Shown here: piece by piece, positions 45,219-55,314 of the stretch
How positions within the stretch are numbered: position 1 is the stretch's first letter
Layout: the number at the start of each line of letters is the position of its first letter
Source of the DNA: Paralithodes platypus
Taxonomy: Eukaryota; Arthropoda; Malacostraca; Decapoda; Lithodidae
Direction of reading: 5' to 3'
Assembly: GCA_032716605.1 (NCBI GenBank)
Contig: CM064485.1
Span: forward strand, 29,787,558-29,851,557
Length of the DNA: 64,000 nucleotides
Made by a program: the position numbers and the translations under genes
The notes under the pieces: model-generated
The model's input: only the letters and a program-made list of their open reading frames with translations
The model's database searches: none
What the model was told of the DNA's origin: nothing

Positions 45219-45596
45219 TGACGGGGTATTACTCGCTTTTTCTGGATTCCCTTCTTCCTCATGTTTAGAATATTCATTTTGAGGTTTTAAGACGTTGGTT
45301 CCGTTAGTTTGGCGATTTTGAGATCGTTCGCCTCATTTTGTTGTTAATATTGACACCTTTCGTGGCCCTTAGGTGTTGATTTTTTCATGGCGAGCGATAG
45401 CGAGCCTCCAATTTTAGAAGGAACCTGCCTTCGGCCGGGAAATATTTCTACCGAAAAATGTACATATTTATCTTGAATGGGGGTCTATGGGGTGTTTTTC
45501 TAAGCTTGATGGAGGTCTAGCGAGGAAACTAAAAAATATACTAATAGATAAATATATCGACCAAAAACCAAGCACTACCCCCTTAAGAAAGCCAAT
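45219..45596 (-). mobile_element. MITE-A, copy at 45.2 kb
   Basis: Begins GACGGGGTATTACTCGC at the satellite border and ends GCACTACCCCCTTAA. The arm, CGAGCGATAGCGAGCC, CTTCGGCCGGGAA and TTTCTACCGAAAAATG appear in reverse order relative to plus-strand copies. The left TTAA is missing. Confidence 0.8.
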
Positions 45597-45737
45597 GTAT
45601 CTATTGCAGATCAAGCAAACACCTATAACTGTTTGACATGTGCAGATTTAAGCACTCATATATGAACACAAGTACAATTTCAAACTATATCAAATGGTTG
45701 AGATAAAATAAATAAGTAAATATATATACAGTATATA

Positions 45738-45739
<2 letters not shown>

Positions 45740-45811
<72 letters not shown>
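45740..45811. repeat. (TA)n microsatellite
   Basis: About 36 TA units after a TATACAGTATATACTGTATA palindrome, directly at the 3' tail of the RTE-like LINE (minus strand). Confidence 0.95.
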
Positions 45812-45819
<8 letters not shown>

Positions 45820-45965
45820 TCAGGCCCACTCTATTATTTTGTTTTCCTCTTATCCTTTTGTTTTTCTTGTTTTGGGGGGTGGCCGACTCAAGACAGAGCC
45901 AGAACAGGGACAACACAACAGAAAACAATGAACAGACAAAAACAAAATACAAATTCACACACATC
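45812..45965 (-). mobile_element. RTE-like LINE 3' tail, copy 2
   Basis: The minus strand reads GGCTCTGTCTTGAGTCGGCC and then GGGCCTGAGTGTGTATA, followed by (TA)n. Same 3' end as at 47100-47240 and 25717-25811. Confidence 0.7.
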
Positions 45966-46124
45966 TAGACAGAGAGAAAATGTTGTGTTGAGGAATTCCA
46001 TCACCCCCCAAGGTCTCGTCTTGATAAATGGTTGCTAGAACTCTCAATTTACCGACTAGTTTGTTCGGTACAGCCCTGGGAGCAAAGATAGATATACAGT
46101 ATTGTTATAAAGTTATGTCATGTG

Positions 46125-46480
46125 TTAAGGGGGTAGTACTCGCTTTTTTCTGGACTCCCTTCTCCCTCATGTGTAGCATATTAGTTTTGAGGTTGTAAGA
46201 TATTCGTTCCGTTAGTTTGACGATTTTGATACCTTTCGCCTCATTTTGTTGTCAATATTAAGTGTCGAATTTTTTCCTGGCGAGCAATAACGAGCCTCTA
46301 CTTTTAGAAGGAATCGGCCTTCGGCCGGGACGTTTTTATACCAAATGTTTTGCAAATTTATCTTGAAAGGGCGTCTAGGGGGTGTTTTTCTAAGTTTGAT
46401 GAAGGTCTAGCGAGGAAGCTCAAAATAAATTAATCAATAAATATACTGTATAGACCAAAATCAAAGCACTACCCCCTTAA
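46125..46480 (-). mobile_element. MITE-A, copy at 46.1 kb
   Basis: Complete: TTAAGGGGGTAGTACTCGC at the left and GCACTACCCCCTTAA at the right, TTAA on both sides. GGCGAGCAATAACGAGCC and CTTCGGCCGGGACG centrally; hairpin 1 partly decayed. Confidence 0.85.
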
Positions 46481-46616
46481 ATATACTCATGCTGCAAATA
46501 ATGGTTAAATATGTGGGTATAATTTCTCTAAGCCGTGTCTTAGTTTTTAATATACTTTTACAGGATTATAGTATTTTTGTTTTCATCTGACAATAAAATC
46601 AATACCTTAAGGGGGA

Positions 46617-46654
46617 AAGGTTTATTAATTGGTCGATGTATTTATTTGTGTATT
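46617..46654 (+). mobile_element. MITE-A, left piece (interrupted)
   Basis: TTAAGGGGGAAAGG start, then the expected TTAATTGGTCGATG subterminal. The rest of this MITE is at 47256-47548, beyond an inserted LINE end. Confidence 0.65.
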
Positions 46655-47255
46655 ACTATTACTTTGAACGAATGGGAGATGAAAGGCTTACAAAGAGAAT
46701 ATGTGAGTCAGGTACAAGGGGAGATAGAAGGGCAGGAAGACCCCCATTGAGATGGAGAGACTGTGTAAGAAAAGCTTTGGATGATAGAGGAATGACTATA
46801 GATCAGGCAGGGGAAGTGGTGGTGGACAGGAGTGAATGGAGAATGCTTGTGAATAGTTGAGTGAACACGTGGTCATTTGGAGTAAGGGGTCGGGCGCAAG
46901 TTGGACTAGATAATAGTCCATCAGGCGCCTGGCCCGGGGAGACGATTAATATGAAGGGTGCGCCTGGAAGTGTGGTGGGAGGGCGTGTGGCTTTGGCTCC
47001 GCTGCATGTCTGCCTGCCGAGATCGGAACCTCTCCGGGTGGTCGGGGGCCAGGGGAGTGCGGGAGCGACCTTGGTGACCCTGGTCTCTGGGTCTTCTCCT
47101 GGGTGACCTGGATGTGTGTGAGTTGGTGCTTTTTATCTGTGTTTATTCATTGTTTTATGTTGGTTTTGTGTTTTCCCTGTTCTTGCTCTGTCTTGAGTCG
47201 GCTACCCCCAAAATGGGGATTGGGCCTGAGCATATAGATAGATAGATAGATTACT
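46655..47255 (+). mobile_element. RTE-like LINE 3' end inserted in a MITE-A
   Basis: Short coding remnant, then a GC-rich 3' untranslated region ending GATTGGGCCTGAGCATATAG and (ATAG)n. Its 3' sequence is shared by copies at 25.7 and 45.8 kb. The insertion splits the MITE-A at 46617-47548. Confidence 0.75.
46660..46860 (+). pseudogene. LINE polymerase C-terminal remnant
   Basis: About 66 codons ending in a stop: RMGDERLTKRICESGTRGDR, then GRPPLRWRDCVRKALDDRG and DRSEWRMLVNS. The R-GRP-RW and DR..WR pattern is the familiar C-terminus of RTE- or Jockey-type LINE proteins. RT and endonuclease are absent. The family (RTE-like) is a best guess. Confidence 0.68.
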
Positions 47256-47548
47256 TGTTTAGCATACACAAAACATCTCAAAGATCCCCCTTCTAGATAA
47301 ATCTGTACATTTGTCGGTAGAAAAATTTCCCGGCCGAAGGCTAATTTTTCCTCAATTACAGGCTCGCTATCACTCGCCAGGACAAAATCGACACCTAAAT
47401 GGCAGGAAAGGTCTTAATATTAACAAATAAATGCGTCAAAAGGTCTTAAAATCGATAGAATATGGCCCAAACGTCTTAAAATCTGAAAACCAATGGGGCT
47501 TAACATGAGGGAGAAGGGGGTCCAGAAAAAACAACCATCCCCCTTTAA
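47256..47548 (+). mobile_element. MITE-A, right piece (interrupted)
   Basis: GATCCCCCTTCTAGATAAAT, hairpin strings ATTTGTCGGTAGAAAAAT and CCGGCCGAAGGC (right stem damaged), GCTCGCTATCACTCGCC, the repeated arm and ACCATCCCCCTTTAA. Confidence 0.78.
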
Positions 47549-47696
47549 CCACTTATTTCTAAATATATTTACTGGGAGAATGTGACAAGTTTTCATAATT
47601 AACAGAAAATTTTGCTACAAATTCGTCCTAATAAGTAACACCCCGTTCTTAACATGAATCATCAATTACAAACCCCAATGTACTTGAATAAACTAA

Positions 47697-47785
47697 TGAA
47701 AGCATATGGTCCTCCCGGGATTCGAACTCGGGACACCACACCCAGAACATAAACACCTAAACCATTACACCACCAACACAGTAAT
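47697..47785 (-). mobile_element. tRNA-derived SINE head
   Basis: The minus strand reads TTGGTGGTGTAATGGTTTAG (A box), an anticodon arm, and GAGTTCGAATCCCGGG (B box), then ACC. The acceptor pairing GGTCCTCCCGGG/CCCGGGAGGACC is partly convincing. It is probably a SINE or tRNA pseudogene, since no clean seven-base anticodon loop is seen. Confidence 0.55.
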
Positions 47786-47875
47786 AATCAAGATAAAGAC
47801 CTATCAAGTTACCGTCTGCTGGAAATAAACCTACTATAGTGTCCGCCAGGTGTTGCAAATGTCGTACAATATTGA

Positions 47876-48244
47876 TTAAGGGGGCAGTGCTTGGTTTTTT
47901 GTCTATATATATCAACATAAATTTAGTTTTCAGTTTTCTCGCTAGACATCCATCAAGCTTAGAAAAACACCCCCTAGACCCCCTTTCAAGAAAAATTTGT
48001 AAATTTTTCGGTAGAAAAATGTCGTGGCCGAAGGCCAGTTCCTTCTAAAATTAGAGGCTCGCTTTCGCTCGCCAGGAAAAAATAGAAACGTAAAGGGCAT
48101 GGAAGGTCTTAATATTGATAACAAAATGAGGCAAAAAGTTTCAAAATCGCCAAACTAATGGAACGAACGGCTTAAAACCTCAAAACTAATATGCTAAACA
48201 TGAGGGAGAAGGGTGTCCAAAAAAAGCGAGTACTACCCCCTTAA
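47876..48244 (+). mobile_element. MITE-A, copy at 47.9 kb
   Basis: Complete, TTAA at both ends (TTAAGGGGGCAGTGC; GTACTACCCCCTTAA). Hairpin 1 intact (ATTTTTCGGTAGAAAAAT). Hairpin 2 has lost pairs (GTGGCCGAAGGCCAG). GGCTCGCTTTCGCTCGCC and the arm follow. Confidence 0.87.
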
Positions 48245-48296
48245 CGACCTGCTTTGAAGTACATCGTCTCTGCTAAGTGATTGGTGCCATTTTGTT

Positions 48297-48585
48297 ATTT
48301 ACCCATTATGTACGGGAGACGTCTTTTTGTTATTTACCCATTATGTACGGGAGACGTCTTTTTGTTATTTACCCATTATGTACGGGAGACGTCTTTTTTT
48401 TTCCTCGAGGTACTTTTAGACGATTTTGTGCAGTTTAGTACAAATTTGTGGTAGTCAAAAAATGGTTAAGATAGGTCAAAGCTTGTTCATTGCTGGAGGT
48501 CCTTCTTAAACTGACTAATATTGTTTAATAGTAGCTAGCATAAAATTAAAAGGACGACACTGTTACTAAAAGGATGAAAAGGAAC
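48297..48585. mobile_element. MITE-C with triplicated left end
   Basis: Three 35-bp direct units (48301, 48336, 48371) each contain TGTACGGGAGACGTCTTTTT, the MITE-C terminal string. The body follows with GACGATTTTGTGCAG, TCCTTCTTAAACTG and ACTAAAAGGATG. The right TTAA is lost. Confidence 0.65.
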
Positions 48586-49340
48586 ATTGTGGAAATTGTG
48601 CATTCAATATAAACGCATTCAGACTATCGATCAACATTGATACACGTATAAGAATAGTTTGAAACGTTCAATAATATAAGATTCTATTAGCATACACAAA
48701 TCAGACCAGTGACTGAAGGTCTCGGAAAGGGGCTCCAGACCTGACGCTATTCTGAAATCTGGACTTACTGTGTGCTGGCTTAATAATCCAGTAAGGTTGA
48801 TAGCCTCTGAAGTCCTATTGCAGCAATCCAATCATATTCAAATATAGTACCGGTAAGTGCAAAAAAAGTTTTCATGTTACTATGCCGAAAACGATCATTA
48901 CGCACCGATTATTTGTACCAGCTTAGTTACAACGTTTGTGTTTGATCTTCAACTCAAATATTAGAGTTTCTGACACCAAGGAATAACATATTTGTCCAAT
49001 TGTATAGTCATGTTCTTGACGAGAAGGTTCTTGGTGCCTTTGTGTAGTGTAATGTATACTTGTCAATGGAGGCTGTGCGTGTAGCTATGTGTGTGCTCTT
49101 CCATATGTGTGCATTTGTATGCGTAAAATATTGCGCATAGTTATATATTAACAAGCATATTTAATTCAAATTAATTTTTTGTTCTATAAACAATTGCAGA
49201 GTATAATATTTATGTAAGTCGATATAATATAAAGTCTGAACTTATGAACATATATATCTTTGGCTGACTCTGCGTGTGTGTGTAAGTGATTGTGTACACG
49301 ACCCTGGGTCTTTGATCATTGTTTTGCTTACATACATTCG
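48586..49340. other. Unassigned sequence
   Basis: No coding frame or known repeat. GT-rich at 49075-49115. Confidence 0.35.
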
Positions 49341-49356
49341 CCTGAATATATATATA

Positions 49357-49395
<39 letters not shown>
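49341..49395. repeat. (TA)n microsatellite
   Basis: TA run with one CTG interruption. Confidence 0.93.
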
Positions 49396-49397
<2 letters not shown>

Positions 49398-49801
49398 CTT
49401 AAACGCACAAAATTGTAAATTTAAATGTACCAAAAACTTGCAATGATATTTAACACATATACAATGATTGATATTCAATTTATGTTTGTAAGGTAATATT
49501 TACACTAGTTGATAATAATAAGCAACATATCTTAATCGGTTTTGTCTACAACAATAATAAATATATTATATAAGAAACGCCAATGACTTAGTACATTTAT
49601 TTTCCTGGTGCAATACTTTAATCAGAATAGTCATACACGTAATACACAAGAAAAAGATACATGACAGCAATAACACAACACACGTGAAGTTATGATCAAG
49701 AATTTGTGGTAAACGTTCTGTGGAATACTTCAGATACGATGGAAATGTGTTTTGGAAATATTTGCTGGGCTTCAGAAATCAATGAAGTGTGTTTCATTCA
49801 T
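49396..49801. other. Unassigned AT-rich sequence
   Basis: Nothing recognised. Confidence 0.35.
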
Positions 49802-50178
49802 GAAAGGGGATGGGTTTATTTATTGGTCGATTAATGTATGTATATATTATTTGTGTAGTTTCTTCCCTAGACCCCCACCAAGACTATAACTAAATAAGAT
49901 AAACAAAAACATCCCCACGAACATCCCCACGATCCCCCTTCTAGATAAATTTGCACATTTTTCGTTACACAAATGTCTCGGCCAAAGGCCAGATTCTCCT
50001 ATATTACAGGCTTGCTATCGCTCCCCTAAATAGCACGAAGTCTTAATATTGGCAAAGAAATGGAGCGAAAAGTCTCAAAATCGCCAAACTAATGAGCCGA
50101 ACGTCTAAAAATCTAAAAACTAATGAGACTAAACATGAGGGAGAAGGGGGGCCCGAAAAAGCAACCTTCCCTCCTTAG
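49802..50178 (+). mobile_element. MITE-A, copy at 49.8 kb
   Basis: GAAAGGGGATGGGTTTATTT start and TCCCTCCTTAG end; TTAA degenerate. Hairpin 1 decayed; hairpin 2 as CGGCC-AAA-GGCC. GAACATCCCCACG is locally duplicated inside. The arm is intact. Confidence 0.75.
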
Positions 50179-50334
50179 CGAAATCTGCCCCATGTGTGTA
50201 TCGTTCGGTAGTATCGCAACGAATACATGACCACGATTGTACATACGCCCAGTCGATAATGTTGTCTATAAAGTTTGGAAGCTGTCTTGCATTGAATTAT
50301 ATCTTTACCCGATGTTTGCATTTCGGAGGTTTGA

Positions 50335-50678
50335 TTAAGGGGGGATGGTTCACGTTTTGGGCGATTTTTGCATGTATTAATTATTTTTATAGTTTCCTCC
50401 CTAGACCTCCATCAAATTTAAAAAAAAATAAAATCCATCAGATCCCCACTTTTAGATTATTTTTTACATTTTTCGCTAGAAAAATTTCCCGGCCGAAGGC
50501 CGGTTCTTCCAACATTACAGGCTCACTACCGTTCGCCAGGGAAAAAATCGACACCTAAATAGCACGAAAGGTCTAAATATGGACGAACAAATGGGGCGAA
50601 AGGTCTTAAAATCTGAAAACTAATGGGGATAAACATGAGGGAGAAAGTGGTCCAGAAAAGCGGTCAATTCCCCCTTAA
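50335..50678 (+). mobile_element. MITE-A, copy at 50.3 kb
   Basis: TTAAGGGGGGATGGTTCACG to ATTCCCCCTTAA, close in sequence to the copy at 6821 (shared TTGGGCGATTTT). Hairpin 2 perfect (CCGGCC-GAA-GGCCGG). Confidence 0.87.
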
Positions 50679-50930
50679 TCAATTCTAGTCCCAAAAGTGT
50701 ATCAGAATTAATGACCGCGATTGTACATACAACGATCATAGACAACCGTTTTGCAAAGCTGTATCTCTTGAAGCCAAGATATGTTCTATCAGTAATCAGT
50801 GCAAGTCTTACATTATTCAGTATTTCCTTGAAGATGTCTTGAGAGAATAGACGAAAGCTTGGTGTTCCATTGTTTCAATTTTCCTAGCGAGTTTTACTAC
50901 ATAATTTGATCACACGTATTTGTAATTTAA
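50679..50930. other. Unassigned sequence
   Basis: Nothing recognised. GACCGCGATTGTACATAC near 50713 resembles GACCACGATTGTACATAC near 50230, a short duplication across the MITE. Confidence 0.4.
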
Positions 50931-50931
50931 C

Positions 50932-51007
<76 letters not shown>
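50932..51007. repeat. (CT)n then (TA)n microsatellite
   Basis: About 13 CT units followed by about 24 TA units. Confidence 0.95.
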
Positions 51008-51011
<4 letters not shown>

Positions 51012-51151
51012 TATGTTGTTGTCGTAAACGTCTTAGGTTTATATAATACCAACTAAGTCTAGCTGTTTGTCGATATTATATAACTTGCGTTGGCCTTATT
51101 AAAGTAAGCAATCAATCTGGTGCAAATCACATTCAACAATTTAGGAAGGGA

Positions 51152-51611
51152 TTAACCTCTTCTGTACCGGCACTGTCTTTTTAATTTGATTCTAGCTATA
51201 TTTAGACGATTTAGACGATATTATGCAGCTTCAGAAGGATCTATGATACTAAAAAGGATTAATTAACCCTCTCCGACATATGACGCGATTTTGAGCCTAT
51301 TAGGGATACCGAACTTTAAAGCCTTTGTTACCATCAGGGGTATTTATAAACCTTTAGTTTAGTTACTTCAACCTCTGCATTTGTCTTTGAGTTAGCTGTC
51401 GGCAGAAAACTAATATTGGAGAGGTAATTATAAGAGCGAGAGAACTCTATTTCGTATTGCTAATCTGGCAACCTCTGCGTCATATGAGTCTGAAAGGGTT
51501 AAGATAGTTCGACGCCTTTTAATTGCTGAAGGCCCATCTTAAACTGAATGAAATCGACTTATAGTAGCCAGAATAAAGATAAACAGATGGCAGCGGTACA
51601 GAAGGGGTTAA
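51152..51611. mobile_element. MITE-C interrupted by MITE-D
   Basis: Left end TTAACCTCTTCTGTACCGG, right end CGGTACAGAAGGGGTTAA. The middle is interrupted at 51263-51502. Without the insert it is about 220 bp, the usual MITE-C size. An extra ATTTAGACG is locally duplicated in the left half. Confidence 0.75.
51263..51502. mobile_element. MITE-D (piggyBac-like), nested
   Basis: 240 bp with terminal inverted repeats of about 24 bp with mismatches: TTAACCCTCTCCGACATATG and CATATGAGTCTGAAAGGGTT. TTAA flanks both sides, giving TTAATTAA at the left junction. CCCT...AGGG termini with TTAA targets are the piggyBac hallmark; autonomous transposase absent. Confidence 0.75.
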
Positions 51612-51668
51612 TGACCTAACTGTGACCTGCCTGAGATGTGTGCAGCATGTGTACCAGAAAACTAGCAT

Positions 51669-52093
51669 TTAAGGGGGATGGTTGTTTTTTCTGCCCCTAC
51701 CCCTTCTCTCTCAGCTGTAGCCACGTTAGTTTTGAGATGATAACATGTTTGTTTCATTAGTTTGGTGATTTTAAGACATTTCACCGAATGTCTTTGTCAA
51801 TTTCATGACCTTGCGTGCCACTTGGGTGTCTATTTTTTTTCCTGGCGAGTGATAGCGAGCCTGTAATTTTAGGAGGGAACCGGCCTTCGGCCGTGAAATG
51901 TTTCTACCGAAAAATGTACAAATGTATTTCGAAGAGAGAAGAGGGGGGGGGGGGGAGGAGGTCTTTGGGGTGTTGTTTTAAGCTTGATGTAGGTCAAGCG
52001 AGGAAACTAATAACAAAAAAAATATATATATATATATATATATATAAAATAATATAAATAAATTAACAATTAAATACGCGCATCCTCCCTTAA
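51669..52093 (-). mobile_element. MITE-A, copy at 51.7 kb
   Basis: TTAAGGGGGATGGTTG to CATCCTCCCTTAA. Reverse orientation: the arm first, then GGCGAGTGATAGCGAGCC, CCGGCCTTCGGCCGTG and TTTCTACCGAAAAATG. A G-rich run (51935-51962) and TA run (52022-52046) enlarge it to 425 bp. Confidence 0.83.
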
Positions 52094-52311
52094 GCCCCCG
52101 TCAATAGAACACGGTTCTTCAGGTAAACATCAGACCATATACTGAATAGGAATTATGGATCTAGTAATACTTCTTAATACCTATTATTTGGTGTTCTCTA
52201 TGTAGTAATATTGATCATTCGACATTACCTTTGCTACATGTGGTTAAATGTGCAGCCTTTGTCGTGTGATGTATGCATTGGCAAATTAATAGGAGAGGTT
52301 ATTAAGGGGAT

Positions 52312-52666
52312 TTGGGTGTATTTATTGATTTTGTTAATATCTTTATGGTGTTATTAGTTTCTTCCGTAGACCTCCATCAAGCTTAAACAACACCCACCCA
52401 AGACCCTACTTCAAGATAAATGTGTAAATTTTTCATTAAACAAAATTCCCGGCCGAAGGCCGGTTTCTCACAAATTACAGGCTCGCTATCGCTCGCCAGG
52501 AAAACAATAGACACCTAAATGACACGAAAAGTCTATATAGCGACAACAAATGGGCCGAAAGGTCTTAAAATCGCCATACTAAGGGGTCGAACGTCTTATA
52601 ATCTGAAAACCAATGGGGCTAAACATGAGGAAAAAGGGGTCAGAAAAACGGCCGATCTCCTCTTAA
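52312..52666 (+). mobile_element. MITE-A, copy at 52.3 kb
   Basis: TTAAGGGGATTTGGG to GATCTCCTCTTAA. Hairpin 1 changed (TTTTTCATTAAACAAAAT); hairpin 2 perfect (CCGGCC-GAA-GGCCGG); GGCTCGCTATCGCTCGCC intact. Confidence 0.83.
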
Positions 52667-52777
52667 GCAGTATATCAACCATTGGGGTGTATGTCCTTTT
52701 AAGAGTGACCATTTATTCTATCGTTATTAATAAATAGGTTGGAAAATCCCTTAGTCGAGTGTATCTCATTTTCAATT

Positions 52778-52920
52778 TTAAGGGGGGTGACCCAGTTTTT
52801 TCCACTCCTTTTTCTCTCTTTCTCTGGCTTGTATTAATTCGGCCCCATTCAGCCTACTGTTTTAAAACGTTTACCCCCATCCAGGTGTGTCAATATTTTC
52901 GCGAGCCAGCATATATATTC
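52778..52920 (+). mobile_element. MITE-B, left half (split by Gypsy-1)
   Basis: TTAAGGGGGGTGACCC start, then TCTCTGGCTTGTATTAATTC, CCATTCAGCCTACTGTTTTA and TCCAGGTGTGTCAAT, as in the intact copy at 62885-63265. It ends at the Gypsy-1 LTR; the right half resumes at 62069. Confidence 0.85.
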
Positions 52921-54356
52921 TGACATACGGAGCCCTGTATGTTAATTTAAGAGTTAGAATTAGAGTTGAAGGAGTGCCAAACTACCCAGGCGGCGAAGCA
53001 GACAAGCGAGCGAACTAGCGAGTGGGAAACCAGCTCGTCCGCATACCAGCAAACAAGCCTTCACACCTGCGTGCGTCATAGGGGATCCTGCAAACTACTT
53101 CGATGACCCGACGCTATGACGTATGATCGACGCCAGGAGACCCCATTGGACCACGCACCTGCTATGCAACTCGAGGAATTATGATAGGGGCGCGCACCAT
53201 CACTGGCCTCCTGATTCGTTCCTACACCATCATTGTTTAGTATATAAGACCCGAGTAGTGGGCATTCAAATCAGTCTCATTTGGAGTTGGGGAAAGTGAA
53301 CTTGCAGCTGGAGGAAGACGGGGTGAAGTATTATAATGGGATTGTGACTGTCAGTCAGATTATAAAGTGTGTGTTAAGTGTGTTCGGTGTAAACACTTAC
53401 GTTATGTTGGTTAGTGAGATATGTGATTGGGAATTAACGTTAACGCTATTATTATGTACTTAACTATTTTAGTTGACTAACTTGTGGACTAAAGCAACTC
53501 TTTAAGTAATTGGGTTATGATGAAAGTAATACTATTGTTTTATATTAATACTTACGAGTTCTTTCATTTTCTTTTAATTAAGCTTACATTGCTTAACGGT
53601 GCTTAGTACGGTGATGCTATTGTCTCGTATTAGTAATATCGCCTTAGACTAACATGGCTGTGATAATATTACTTCTAGTGATTTCCTAAGCTGAAGAAAA
53701 TTATTTTAGCTTCAAAATATTATTTTTGCTTTTCATATTATTTGAGTGAGACCTGAATCGAATCTATGAAGCGATCCTGTAACTTAATGTACTCATAATC
53801 AAACCTCAATGTTACGTGGTTAAGAAATACATTTAACTAATTATTAAATATATATCTAACTTTTTATGTGACTTTGATATTAATCCTGATGATATTAATA
53901 ATATAATACTATTAACGTAAGACAAGAACCAAGAATAATTACATTAATATAATTAAAAGGACATATAAGAAAACTATATATTCATTTCAAAAAGGGTAAG
54001 AGACAGAAATATTCTTACTTTAATATTTATCTTTCAAGACTTTTTATAGAATTAATAGTCCTTCTTTAGATATAACTTATTCGGTTCATAACCATAGCCT
54101 ACTAAGCTTCGGTTAAATAATAATTCTTTATAAATACTACATGACTTTAATTAGTTTCAGTATTTTTCATAATTAAAGAGTATCAGTCAATAAAGGATAC
54201 AAAGTCCTAAGATCCAAAAGGAAAGGAAGCAACAACAGGAAATAATGTTATTAGATTTTACTTTTGTTTCGCCTTCAGCTGACTGATACCTTAATATATA
54301 TCTCTGTGCTATCTAGATTCATCAAGTCAACCACTTGAGGATCAAGATACGTAACA
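52921..54356 (+). repeat. Gypsy-1 5' LTR
   Basis: Starts TGACATACGG and ends ACGTAACA. Compared with the 3' LTR only scattered substitutions and small indels are visible. The region 52970-53060 is GC-rich (GGCGAAGCAGAC); the rest is AT-rich. By adjacency to the polypurine tract at the other LTR, the true start might be two bases earlier (TC). Confidence 0.93.
53241..53275 (+). promoter_or_regulatory. Gypsy-1 LTR core promoter
   Basis: TATATAAGAC at 53241 is followed at 53271 by TCAGTC, an arthropod-type initiator at the canonical spacing of about 30 bp. The same pair occurs in the 3' LTR at 60951 and 60981. It would set the start of the R region. Confidence 0.75.
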
Positions 54357-54362
54357 GAAGAG

Positions 54363-54380
54363 TGGCGACCTCGCCAGAAT
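54363..54380 (+). other. Gypsy-1 primer binding site
   Basis: TGGCGACCTCGCCAGAAT six bases after the LTR. It begins TGG as required for pairing to a tRNA CCA end. The first eight bases fit a tRNA ending GGTCGCCA, which suggests an arginine tRNA, but the identity is not certain. Confidence 0.6.
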
Positions 54381-54437
54381 TCGTTTCATATAGTTTCATT
54401 CAGTTTCATTACTGTTTCACTACTAAAAAATCAAAGC

Positions 54438-55308
54438 ATGTGTGTACATGCTTAGATTGATATGCAGGATTCGAAGTTGCATAATAAATCGTAGGCAGTG
54501 TCCACCAACCTTTAACTGTCTTCGTGGTGCGATGTATGAGGTGTTGATTTTCGGTGTGAGCATCCTGGGTTCGAGTCCACGGACTGCCACATGTGTTTGT
54601 AAATTTCATTAATCGATTTTAGGAGTATGGTTGGTTGTTGGAAGGAACATAATAATTGATATTGGTTCAGGAGTAATTATAGAGGACTTCCCTAAGTGGT
54701 TAAGGCCCCATTAATTGCTCTTTCCATTCACATATGCATAGCCTACGTGAGTTGCAGTTGGGATGTGTGTACATGCTTAGATTGATATGCAGGATTCGAA
54801 GTTGCATAATAAATCGTAGGCAGTGTCCACCAACCTTTAACTGTCTTCGTGGTGCGATGTATAAGGTGTTGATTTTCGGTGTGAGCATCCTGGGTTCGAG
54901 TCCACGGACTGCCACATGTGTTTGTAAATTTCATTAATCGATTTTAGGAGTATGGTTGGTTGTTGGAAGGAACATAATAATTGATATTGGTTCAGGAGTA
55001 ATTTATCGAGAGGACTTCCCTAAGTGGTTAAGGCCCCATTAATTGCTCTTTCCATTCACATATGCATAGCCTACGTGAGTTGCAGTTGGGATGTGTGTAC
55101 ATGCTTAGATTGATATGCAGGATTCGAAGTTGCATAATAAATCGTAGGCAGTGTCCACCAACCTTTAACTGTCTTCGTGGTGCGATGTATAAGGTGTTGA
55201 TTTTCGGTGTGAGCATCCTGGGTTCGAGTCCACGGACTGCCACATGTGTTTGTAAATTTCATTAATCGATTTTAGGAGTATGGTTGGTTGTTGGAAGGAA
55301 CATAATAA
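54438..55308 (+). repeat. Tandem tRNA-like units in the Gypsy-1 leader (about 2.7 x 328 bp)
   Basis: Direct copies with identical phase points at 54733 and 55061, and a partial copy from 54438. Each unit has a tRNA-like piece with GGATTCGAAGTTGC. A second piece (54517-54592, 54841-54916, 55169-55244) has TCGTGGTGCGATG and GGGTTCGAGTCC before ACTGCCACA. There is also a box-A-like CTAAGTGGTTAAGGC segment. Copies are almost identical to each other but diverged from the array at 24.7-25.3 kb. Confidence 0.85.
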
Positions 55309-55314
55309 TTAATC

